From NCBI GenBank assembly GCA_002395905.1, contig DGVK01000082.1:477-18348 (forward strand): a stretch of 17,872 nt of DNA, in the 5' to 3' direction. Position numbers and translations under genes: made by a program. Every line of letters begins with the position of its first letter. The stretch's first letter is position 1. The notes under the pieces were generated by a model. The model made no database searches. It saw only the letters and a list, made by a program, of their open reading frames with translations, and was not told where the DNA came from. Source of the stretch: Verrucomicrobia bacterium UBA4286. GTDB taxonomy: Bacteria > Verrucomicrobiota > Kiritimatiellia > RFP12 > UBA1067. Shown here in pieces: positions 7,778-14,451 of this stretch.

Positions 7778-7981
7778 ATGAAATTCGAAGACAACCTTGC
7801 CAAGCTTGAGGAGACTGTCCGCAAAATGGAGTCGGGCGAGCTTTCGCTCGACGACATGATCGTCTCTTTCGAGGAGGGCCGCAAACTGGTCGAGGCGTGC
7901 ACGCGCGATCTCGAGGCAATACGGCTTCGCATAGAAAAGGTGACCAGGGACGGCGCCGCCGTAGAGGAGATGAAACTGTGA
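7778..7981 (+). CDS. xseB: Exodeoxyribonuclease VII small subunit
   Basis: 67 residues, the normal XseB size. XseB binds the catalytic XseA subunit; the complex degrades single-stranded DNA to oligonucleotides. The characteristic pattern is intact: FEDNLAKLEETVRKMESGEL (3-22), LDDMIVSFEEG (24-34) and the helix to about 55, forming a predicted helical hairpin. There is no xseA next to it in the window, so the catalytic partner must be encoded elsewhere. It is the first gene of an operon with a GHKL ATPase, gltA and hrpB, and its stop overlaps the next start (GTGA). It lacks a Shine-Dalgarno sequence and is probably translated from a leaderless mRNA. Confidence 0.95.
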   Translation: MKFEDNLAKLEETVRKMESGELSLDDMIVSFEEGRKLVEACTRDLEAIRLRIEKVTRDGAAVEEMKL

Positions 7982-9141
7982 GCCGTATCATCCATGTGCA
8001 GGCGCAGGCCGACCACATAGAGTCGCTTTCAAAGGCGGCTCCGCTCGCCGCCGTCGAGGAGCTCGTCTGGAACGCGCTCGACGCCGATGCGCGCGAGGTG
8101 AGGGTCGATCTGGTGACGAACGCGCTGGGAGCGGTTGAGGCCGTGCGCGTCGCCGACGACGGCAACGGCATAGACGTGCTCAGCGCCGACGCGACATTCG
8201 GTTCGCTTGGCGGCAGCTGGAAGCGCGGCATATCCGAGACTGCGCACGCCCGCCGCAGACTGCACGGCCGTCACGGGCGCGGCCGCTTCAAGTCGTTCGC
8301 GCTCGGCGGACATGTCGAGTGGCGAACGACGACGCGCTCCGGCGGCGGCCTCACGTCTTATGTTATCTCAGGCGACATCATGAATCCGGGCGAGTTCGCG
8401 CTTGACGTCGAGCTCCAGCCGGGACCTGCGACAGGCACAGAGGTCTTCATCTCCAACGTTAGGGCCAATTGCGATTCTCTTCTCAACGCTGTCGAGACGG
8501 TGCAGTCGCTAGCCGCGCGTTTCGCGCTGTATCTCAAGAGCTATCCCGACGTACGGATATATTTCAACGGGCTTCCCGTTACGCCTGTCGTGGTGCAGAA
8601 GAAGACGACCGACTACCGCCTGACGCTGGAGAACGGCGCCGAGGCGAAGCTTGAAATCATCGAATGGAAGCGCCGCTTCGTCGGCGCGGGGCGTATCGTC
8701 TTCGCCGGGCCGGACGGTTTCGAACTCCACGAGCAGCCGGCGGGAGTGCGCACAGGCGGCGCGAGCTTCACCGCCTACCTCGTCTCGCCGCGATTCCCCG
8801 CCCTCGCTGCGGAGAACGCACTCGTCATGGACGAGCTCAACCCCGAGGTTAGGATGTATCTCGACGCCGCGAAGAAGATCATCCGCTCCCACTTCGTCGC
8901 GCTCGGCGACGCGCTCGCCTCTGGCAGGCGCGCGGGCTGGGTGGAGGAGGGAAGCTACCCGTTCGACCCGAAGGACGGCTCGCCAGAGGCAAAGCGCTTC
9001 GAGACGCTGTCGGTCGAGCTGTCGGACAGAATGGAGTCCTTCACCGAGCTTTCTGCGGCGGAACGCAGCATTGTATTCAGCCTTCTGAAGCGCGCGATGG
9101 CCACGGTTAAGCGCGGAGGAATAAAGGAGTTTCTTAAATGA
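7978..9141 (+). CDS. Short GHKL-fold ATPase (HSP90/MutL/MORC-like ATP-binding protein), role unknown
   Basis: 387 residues from GTG 7978, which overlaps the xseB stop and has GAGGAG upstream. The N-terminal part is a GHKL ATP-binding domain: N-box VEELVWNALDADA (26-38) with Glu28 and Asn32, G1 box VADDGNGID (58-66), a lid region FGSLGGSWK (74-82) and the glycine-rich GRHGRGRFKSFALGG (97-111), then TGTEVFISNV (152-161). A second domain (about 165-280) looks like the S5-fold transducer domain of this superfamily, followed by a helical tail with YPFDPKDGSPEAKRF (327-341). The GSWK and GRGRFKSFALG pattern resembles larger bacterial MORC-like ATP-binding proteins, which as I remember them continue well past this point; this one stops after the helical tail, with no endonuclease or DNA-binding domain seen. 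Its stop overlaps gltA (ATGA). The neighbours (xseB, hrpB) would fit a nucleic-acid role, but that is only context. Confidence 0.82.
   Translation: MSRIIHVQAQADHIESLSKAAPLAAVEELVWNALDADAREVRVDLVTNALGAVEAVRVADDGNGIDVLSADATFGSLGGSWKRGISETAHARRRLHGRHGRGRFKSFALGGHVEWRTTTRSGGGLTSYVISGDIMNPGEFALDVELQPGPATGTEVFISNVRANCDSLLNAVETVQSLAARFALYLKSYPDVRIYFNGLPVTPVVVQKKTTDYRLTLENGAEAKLEIIEWKRRFVGAGRIVFAGPDGFELHEQPAGVRTGGASFTAYLVSPRFPALAAENALVMDELNPEVRMYLDAAKKIIRSHFVALGDALASGRRAGWVEEGSYPFDPKDGSPEAKRFETLSVELSDRMESFTELSAAERSIVFSLLKRAMATVKRGGIKEFLK
9123..9129 (+). promoter_or_regulatory. Strong Shine-Dalgarno site for gltA inside the preceding gene
   Basis: AAAGGAG ends 8 nt before ATG 9138 and lies within the last codons of the GHKL ATPase gene, allowing independent as well as coupled initiation. 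Confidence 0.85.
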
Positions 9142-10493
9142 TAGACAAAGAGTGGCTCAAGCATCATGCCGACATGGTCCGCACGGCGGATTTCATCGAT
9201 CCGGCTCTCTACACTAAATACGGCGTCAAGCGCGGCCTTAGAAACGAGGACGGTTCCGGCGTGCTGGTAGGCCTCACGACGATAGGCAACGTCCACGGCT
9301 ACGTGATGAGCGAAGGCGAGAAACTCGCCGTCGAGGGCGAGCTTTATTATAGAGGCATCAACGTCAAGGATATAGTCGCCGCCGACAAGCGCGAGCACCG
9401 CTTCGGCTACGAAGAGACGGCTTATCTGCTCTTGTTCGGTGTCCTGCCGACGCCGCGCGAGCTCGTCGTGTGGAAAGACCGCCTCGGCTTCTACCGCAGG
9501 CTTTCCGACGGGTTCAAGGAGAATGCGATTTTCCGCAATCCGTCGAAGGACATAATGAACGCCATCGCGCGCGCCGTCCTCTTCGCCTACGCTTTCGACG
9601 AGACGGGCAATCCGGACGACCTCGCCCTTGAGAAGTGCCTCAACCAGTCCGTCGAGCTTATCGGCGCGCTGCCGACGATAGCGGCATACGCCTACCAGGC
9701 CAAGGCCCACTACCACCGCGGCCAGTCGCTGCTCATCCGCAATCCCGACCCGAAGAAGTCGACGGCCGAGAACATCCTTTCGCTCATCCGCGAAGACGGG
9801 CGCTACACAAAGCTCGAGGCCGAGACGCTCGACCTCGCGCTCATCCTCCACGCCGAGCACGGCGGAGGCAACAACTCTTCGTTCGTGACGCACGTCGTCA
9901 CGAGTTCGTTCACCGACATCTATTCGTCGATCGCGGCGTCGATACTTTCGCTCAAAGGCTCCCGCCACGGCGGCGCGAACCTGCGCGTCATGCGCCAGAT
10001 GGACGAGATAAAGAAGAATGTCAAGGACTGGCGCAATCCGAACCAGGTCGTCAACTACCTTGAGAAGATCGCCGACAGACGCGCAGGCGACAGGACGGGG
10101 CTTATCTACGGCCTCGGCCACGCGGTCTACACGATAAGCGATCCTCGTGCGCAGCTTCTCAGGAAGAAGGCGCGCGAGCTCGCCCGCGAGAAGCGCCGCA
10201 TGGACGAGATGAGGCTTTTCGAGACTGTCGAGGAGCGCGGCCCTGCGGTGATCAAGGCGCGCCATCCGCGCGCCGAGGACGTGTGCGCTAACGTCGACCT
10301 GTATTCCGGCTTCGTCTACGACATGCTCGGGATCCCGAAGGATCTCTACACGCCGCTCTTCGCCGTTGCGCGCTGCGTGAGCTGGTGCGCCCACCGCATG
10401 GAGGAGCTTATCAACAACGGGCCGATCATCCGTCCGGCGTACAAGCCCATCTACAGGCCCAGGCAGTACGTCGCGCTCAAGGACCGCCGCTGA
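9138..10493 (+). CDS. gltA: Citrate synthase family protein (citrate/2-methylcitrate synthase)
   Basis: 451 residues. Citrate synthases condense oxaloacetate with acetyl-CoA; close relatives use propionyl-CoA. The catalytic triad is visible: His241 in LHAEHGGGNN (237-246), His328 in GLGHAVYTISDPRA (325-338) and Asp387 in ANVDLYSGFV (384-393). GSRHGGAN (274-281) and ELYYRG (68-73) are further family motifs. The long N-terminus and the insertion around 345-380 place it with the roughly 450-residue form common in anaerobes rather than the E. coli type. The allosteric NADH features cannot be judged. It starts by an ATGA overlap after a strong Shine-Dalgarno sequence, in an operon with DNA/RNA-related genes, so the context says nothing about its pathway. 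Citrate versus methylcitrate activity cannot be decided from the sequence. Confidence 0.94.
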   Translation: MIDKEWLKHHADMVRTADFIDPALYTKYGVKRGLRNEDGSGVLVGLTTIGNVHGYVMSEGEKLAVEGELYYRGINVKDIVAADKREHRFGYEETAYLLLFGVLPTPRELVVWKDRLGFYRRLSDGFKENAIFRNPSKDIMNAIARAVLFAYAFDETGNPDDLALEKCLNQSVELIGALPTIAAYAYQAKAHYHRGQSLLIRNPDPKKSTAENILSLIREDGRYTKLEAETLDLALILHAEHGGGNNSSFVTHVVTSSFTDIYSSIAASILSLKGSRHGGANLRVMRQMDEIKKNVKDWRNPNQVVNYLEKIADRRAGDRTGLIYGLGHAVYTISDPRAQLLRKKARELAREKRRMDEMRLFETVEERGPAVIKARHPRAEDVCANVDLYSGFVYDMLGIPKDLYTPLFAVARCVSWCAHRMEELINNGPIIRPAYKPIYRPRQYVALKDRR

Positions 10494-10507
10494 AAACGGC
10501 GCGGCGC

Positions 10508-12895
10508 ATGTTTCCCGCCGAGGAGAGGATTGGCGACGTGCGCCGCGCGCTTGCGCGGAACCGGTGCGCCGTGCTTACTGCGCCGCCCGGGAGCGGCAAG
10601 ACCACCTGCATCCCTCCTGCGCTTCTGGACGAGCCGTGGCTTGAAGGGCGGAAGATCGTCATGCTTGAACCGCGCCGCCTCGCGGCGCGCTCTTGCGCAG
10701 GTTATATCGCCTCGCGCCTCGGCGAACCGGTCGGCGCGACCGTCGGCTACCAGGTGAGGCTTGAGAGGAAGACCGGCCCTGCGACACGCCTTGAGATCGT
10801 GACGGAAGGGCTCCTCGCGCAGCGTCTCGTGGCGGACCCCGAGCTTTCGGATACAGGCCTTGTGATCTTCGACGAGTTCCACGAGCGCTCGCTCGCGTGC
10901 GACCTCGCCTTCGCGCTCGCGCTCGAATCGAGAAGGGCGCTCAGGCCCGACCTGCGGCTTCTTGTGATGTCCGCCACGCTCGACGCCGACGAAGTCGCCG
11001 CGCACATCGGCGACGCCGATGTGGTTCGCGCCGAGGGGCGCATGTTCCCGGTCGAGACGCGCTATCTGGGCGAGACGTCGATGGCCGCGGCGGTCTCGCG
11101 CGCGGCGAAGGAGACTTCCGGCGACATGCTGTGCTTCCTGCCTGGCGAGGGCGAGATACGCCGTGCGGCGGAGGCTGTAGAGGCGTCGCATCCCGAACTG
11201 GCCGTGCTGCCTCTCTACGGCGCTCTGCCAAAGGAGGCGCAGGACGCCGTCTTCGCGCCGTGCGCAAGACGCAAGGTGGTGCTCGCGACTTCAATCGCCG
11301 AGACTTCGCTCACAATACCCGGCATAACGTGCGTCGTTGATTCTGGGCTTATGCGCGTCCCGCGGTTCTCGCCCGCGACCGGCATGAGCGGACTCGTCAC
11401 GCTGCCTCTCACGCGCGACCGCGCCGAGCAGCGCCGCGGCCGAGCCGGTCGGCTCATGCCGGGCGTGTGCTACCGGCTCTGGGACGAAGGCGCCGACATG
11501 CATCGTCCCGCGCGGATGACTCCCGAGATTCTCGACGCCGATCTCGCGTCTCTCGTCCTTACGAGCGCGGTGTGGGGCGCCGTGAGACGGTGTGACCTGC
11601 CCTGGATGACGCCTCCGCCGGCCGGCGCATGGGACCAGGCGGCCGGGCTTCTCTCGGCGCTCGGCGCGATAGACGGGAGCGGCAGGCCTACGCCCAAAGG
11701 CGAGGCGATGGCCCGCCTCGCCATGCACCCGCGTCTGGCGAACATGATGATCGGCGCCGGCGGCGGTGATGATGCGGCGTGCCTCGCGGCCATAGTCGAG
11801 GAGGGCGTGCGCGGACGCGAAACCGACATACGCAAAGTAATGGACGAGGTTCGCGAAACTCCGAACAGACCTTTCTCGAAACGCATCCTCGCGCTTGCGA
11901 AGAGGTTCGCCGCCGCGCGCACCGGCGCGCCGCGGCGCGAAGACCTTTCGGAGGGCGCTCTGCTCGCACTTGCGTATCCCGACCGCATCGCAAGGAACCG
12001 CGGCAATGGAACGTTTCGCATGGTCTCGGGACGCGGCGCGGCGCTGGACCGGACGGACGCGCTCGCGAAGTCGCCGTTCGTCGTCTGCTGCGAGCTGGAC
12101 GACCGGCAGGGCGACGCGAAGGTGTTTCTGGCGTGTCCGATAGAAGAGGCCGAGGTGGAGCGGCTGTTTGCGGAAAAGATCGTCGAGGAGCCGCTTTGCG
12201 AATGGGACCGGCAGAACGAGCGTGTGAAGTGCGTGGTCCGGCGCAGGCTTGGCGGGATGGCGCTCGGCGAGGCGCCTGTCTCGGCGCAGGGCGACGACGG
12301 TCGGGTCGCGGCGGCGATGCTCGACGGCGTGAGGCAGAAGGGCGCGGCCAACCTGCCGTGCTGGACGAAGGAGACGCTTCAGATGAAAGCGCGGATGGAC
12401 TTCCTCTCCAGAACTCTCGGCTGGCCGCAGGTGACGGACGGCAGTGTGATCGATGCGCTTTCGGGCTTTGTCGGCGGCATGACGAAATGGCGCGACCTTG
12501 AGCGGGTCGACATGTCGCGCGTGATGGACGTCGTCCTCGCCGGCGCCGGGCACGATCGCCGCGAACTCGACCGCCTCGCGCCGACGCGCATGGAGGTGCC
12601 GAGCGGCAGTCACATGCTTATACACTACGAGGGCGACGAGCCGACTGTGGAAGTCAGGCTGCAGGAGTGCTTCGGGCTTATGGAGACGCCGAAGGTCGCT
12701 GGCGGGCGTGTGCCTGTTGTCATGACGCTTCTTTCGCCCGCGCAGAGGCCGGTACAGGTGACGAAAGACCTCGCCGGATTCTGGCGGGAAGGGTATCAGC
12801 TTGTGCGCAAGGACATGCGCGGCCGCTACCCGAAACACTACTGGCCGGAGGACCCTTTCACGGCCGTCGCGACGCGCCGCGTCCGCCCGAAGTGA
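10508..12895 (+). CDS. hrpB: ATP-dependent RNA helicase HrpB
   Basis: 795 residues from ATG 10508, a typical HrpB length (about 800-840). Superfamily 2 DEAH-type helicase motifs in order: Walker A APPGSGKTT (25-33), MLEPRRLAAR (52-61), TEGLL (99-103), DEFHER (122-127; HrpB proteins commonly have DEFH), SATLDA (155-160), LPLYGALP and ATSIAETSLTIPG in the second RecA domain, and QRRGRAGR as motif VI. The helicase-associated domain and the HrpB C-terminal region, including HYEGDEP and the final RGRYPKHYWPEDP, are intact, the latter being a hallmark of HrpB. No role in the cell is firmly known for most HrpB proteins. It follows gltA by 14 nt with no clear Shine-Dalgarno sequence, so translation may rely on ribosomes arriving from gltA. 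Confidence 0.95.
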   Translation: MFPAEERIGDVRRALARNRCAVLTAPPGSGKTTCIPPALLDEPWLEGRKIVMLEPRRLAARSCAGYIASRLGEPVGATVGYQVRLERKTGPATRLEIVTEGLLAQRLVADPELSDTGLVIFDEFHERSLACDLAFALALESRRALRPDLRLLVMSATLDADEVAAHIGDADVVRAEGRMFPVETRYLGETSMAAAVSRAAKETSGDMLCFLPGEGEIRRAAEAVEASHPELAVLPLYGALPKEAQDAVFAPCARRKVVLATSIAETSLTIPGITCVVDSGLMRVPRFSPATGMSGLVTLPLTRDRAEQRRGRAGRLMPGVCYRLWDEGADMHRPARMTPEILDADLASLVLTSAVWGAVRRCDLPWMTPPPAGAWDQAAGLLSALGAIDGSGRPTPKGEAMARLAMHPRLANMMIGAGGGDDAACLAAIVEEGVRGRETDIRKVMDEVRETPNRPFSKRILALAKRFAAARTGAPRREDLSEGALLALAYPDRIARNRGNGTFRMVSGRGAALDRTDALAKSPFVVCCELDDRQGDAKVFLACPIEEAEVERLFAEKIVEEPLCEWDRQNERVKCVVRRRLGGMALGEAPVSAQGDDGRVAAAMLDGVRQKGAANLPCWTKETLQMKARMDFLSRTLGWPQVTDGSVIDALSGFVGGMTKWRDLERVDMSRVMDVVLAGAGHDRRELDRLAPTRMEVPSGSHMLIHYEGDEPTVEVRLQECFGLMETPKVAGGRVPVVMTLLSPAQRPVQVTKDLAGFWREGYQLVRKDMRGRYPKHYWPEDPFTAVATRRVRPK

Positions 12896-12917
12896 GCGCT
12901 GCGCGGCCGGGGAATTT

Positions 12918-12934
12918 GATATAATGTGAACGCT
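12918..12934 (+). promoter_or_regulatory. Promoter of pgpA, leaderless architecture
   Basis: TTTGATATAAT, with the hexamer at 12920-12925. It ends 9 nt before ATG 12935 and 12 nt before a second in-frame ATG (12938). An in-frame TGA (12917-12919) lies directly upstream of the box. The only other start codon is GTG 12926, immediately after the box and thus upstream of the expected transcription start. No Shine-Dalgarno sequence and no good -35. Confidence 0.7.
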
Positions 12935-13411
12935 ATGATGAAGAAAGCATTTTCAAAGTTCACGCTTTTTCTCGCGACGGGATGCGGGATAAGCCTCTTC
13001 GTGCCGTTCGCGCCCGGGACGTTCGGTTCGCTGCCTGGCGTCGCGCTCGCCTACGCGACGGCGCTGCTGCCGCCGTGGGCGCAGATTCCGCTGTGTCTCG
13101 CGCTCGCGCTTCTCGCGGTGCCGGTCTGCGGCTCGGCCGAAAGGCAGCTCGGCATACGCGACGACGGCCGCATCTCTGCGGACGAATGGATGCTTTTCCC
13201 GATAGCGACAGTGGCCCTGCCGCTGCACTCGCTTCCTTGGTGGTCGATGGCGGTGTTCTTCATTGTCGTGCGCTTCTTCGATATAATCAAGCCGCCGCCC
13301 GCCAAAGGACTGCAGTCGCTTCCCGGCGGACGCGGAATAGTCGTCGACGATCTTGTCGCGAATCTCTACGCGCTCGGTGTGAACTGGCTGATATTCTCCG
13401 CCGTCATGTAG
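12935..13411 (+). CDS. pgpA: Phosphatidylglycerophosphatase A
   Basis: 158 residues, usual PgpA size. The inner-membrane enzyme removes phosphate from phosphatidylglycerol phosphate, giving phosphatidylglycerol. Family motifs: PGTFGSLPGVALAY (27-40), SADEW (81-85), RFFDIIKPPPAKGLQSLPGG (113-132) and GIVVDDLVANLYA (134-146), with hydrophobic helices between them. The position of SADEW corresponds to the DE pair usually written IVIDE in this family, here slightly diverged. I choose ATG 12935 because the promoter box ends at 12925; ATG 12938 is equally possible. The last 8 nt overlap the end of the convergent AraC-type gene. It probably stands alone, as hrpB upstream ends before the promoter. 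Confidence 0.93.
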   Translation: MMKKAFSKFTLFLATGCGISLFVPFAPGTFGSLPGVALAYATALLPPWAQIPLCLALALLAVPVCGSAERQLGIRDDGRISADEWMLFPIATVALPLHSLPWWSMAVFFIVVRFFDIIKPPPAKGLQSLPGGRGIVVDDLVANLYALGVNWLIFSAVM

Positions 13412-14342
13412 CACGTCCGTCGCGGAACTGCCGCGGCGACATGTCGCAGTGCTGGCGGAATTGCATTGTAAGGTGGCGCGGCGACGCGAAGCCGAGGTCG
13501 CGCGCGATTTTGGCGATGCGGTCGTCCGTGTCGCGCAGCCGCCGTCTGGCCTCCTCTATCCGGCATGAAACGATGAATGCGTGAGGGGGGAGTCCCGTCG
13601 CCTGCTTGAAGAGGAACGAGAAACGGCTTTCGCTGAGCGCCGCGCGGCGCGCCAGTTCGTCGATCGATGCCGTCTGCGCCGGGTTTCTGCGGATGTCGGC
13701 GATCACGTCCATAAGCCGTCGGTTCGCGTGTTCTTCGCCTGCTTCGCCGCGTTCTGCGCAGGCGATTATGACAAGCAGGATCATAAGCGCGATGGACTTG
13801 AGCTTGATGGTCCTGAACGCTCCGCGCGGCTCCGTGTTGCATACCGCGAAAAGGTTCTGGAACAGTTGCTTGAGGCGCGAGTCCGCCGGGAAGCGGCACT
13901 TGTCTATCGCCGCGAGACGCCTGCACAGCAGGTCGGATTCTTTCTGCGAGAGCCCCAGCACCGGCGTTCCGCGCCGTGCCGGATATTTGAACAGCAGCCA
14001 GAAGTGTCGCTGGCCGCGCCGACGCTCCACGAGGTGGTGCGCAACTTTCGGCTGGGTGAGGAACACGTCGCCCGGCATACAGCGGAACTCTCCAGACTCG
14101 GTCGCGAAGGTGAGCGAGCCGCGCAGACAGTAGTGGACCTCGATGCAGCCCGGGTGGACATGCATAGGGAAGTTCGCGCGCAGGAAGTTGATGTGCGACT
14201 GCCCTACGCCTGCGATGCACTCCAGACCGTCCTGCGCGAGCGAAAAGAGGTGCATTTCGTTCGAAGCGCCGAGATTGCTCTTGGAGCTGACCGCTCTGCG
14301 CCCGCCGGCTTTCGCGTACGGAAACTCTGGTTTGTCGTTCAT
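13404..14342 (-). CDS. AraC-family transcriptional regulator with cupin sensor domain
   Basis: 312 residues. The N-terminal half is an AraC-type cupin ligand-binding domain: FPMHVHPGCIEVHYCLRGSL (58-77, with the HxH pattern) and CMPGDVFLTQPKVAHHL (88-104). The C-terminal half is the two-helix-turn-helix DNA-binding domain: SIDELARRAALSESRFSFLF (226-245), then the linker helix and IAKIARDLGFASPRHLTMQF (276-295), ending in the family signature MSPRQFR (301-307). Such regulators often activate sugar-use genes when bound to a sugar. The gene is divergent from the large secreted LamG protein, sharing a 109-nt intergenic region, so that gene is the first candidate target (inference). The start is fixed by an in-frame TAA inside the promoter box. 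Confidence 0.93.
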   Translation of the reverse strand: MNDKPEFPYAKAGGRRAVSSKSNLGASNEMHLFSLAQDGLECIAGVGQSHINFLRANFPMHVHPGCIEVHYCLRGSLTFATESGEFRCMPGDVFLTQPKVAHHLVERRRGQRHFWLLFKYPARRGTPVLGLSQKESDLLCRRLAAIDKCRFPADSRLKQLFQNLFAVCNTEPRGAFRTIKLKSIALMILLVIIACAERGEAGEEHANRRLMDVIADIRRNPAQTASIDELARRAALSESRFSFLFKQATGLPPHAFIVSCRIEEARRRLRDTDDRIAKIARDLGFASPRHLTMQFRQHCDMSPRQFRDGRAT

Positions 14343-14379
14343 GGTGTGGCATTATATACCATCCGGCGGAAAAAGTCCA
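14343..14379 (-). promoter_or_regulatory. Promoter of the araC-type gene, leaderless architecture
   Basis: On the minus strand, GGATGGTATATAAT ends in TATAAT at 14356-14351, 8 nt from ATG 14342. A TGGACT at 14379-14374, 17 nt upstream of the hexamer, is a partial match to a -35. An in-frame TAA (14354-14352) within the box rules out any earlier start, and no Shine-Dalgarno sequence fits in the 8 nt. Confidence 0.78.
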
Positions 14380-14400
14380 TAGAACAACTATTCGCTGATA

Positions 14401-14412
14401 TTGGAAGTTGGA
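14401..14412 (+). promoter_or_regulatory. Possible operator: TTGGA direct repeat before the LamG gene
   Basis: TTGGA occurs at 14401-14405 and 14408-14412, a 7-nt step, just upstream of the -10 box of the LamG protein gene and in the space shared with the araC-type gene. AraC proteins often bind directly repeated half-sites, but five-base matches are weak evidence. Confidence 0.25.
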
Positions 14413-14415
14413 TTA

Positions 14416-14424
14416 TGGTATAAT
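14416..14424 (+). promoter_or_regulatory. Extended -10 promoter of the secreted LamG protein
   Basis: TTATGGTATAAT, hexamer at 14419-14424, nearly identical to the xseB and tex boxes. It lies 27 nt before ATG 14452, leaving a leader of about 20 nt that carries an AAGGAA Shine-Dalgarno site (14438-14443, 8 nt from ATG). No strong -35 was seen, in keeping with an activator-dependent promoter. Confidence 0.78.
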
Positions 14425-14451
14425 GAAGTCACAAAGGAAGGAACTGCCAAA

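Noticed and set aside
8955..10394. A 479-codon open frame on the minus strand opposite citrate synthase
   Set aside because: It mirrors a plus-strand gene with full family motifs, has Arg/Val/Ala-rich composition typical of GC-rich shadows, and shows no recognisable domain.
11291..12838. A 515-codon open frame on the minus strand opposite hrpB
   Set aside because: It is a shadow of a well-supported helicase gene, rich in Arg and His with no domain pattern.
12926..12934. GTG 12926 as the pgpA start
   Set aside because: It directly follows the -10 box and so precedes the expected transcript start; ATG 12935 or 12938 is preferred.
13282..13287. TATAAT inside the pgpA coding region as an internal promoter
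   Set aside because: It encodes the conserved FDIIK motif, lacks the TGG extension, and has no start codon or gene at a sensible distance downstream.
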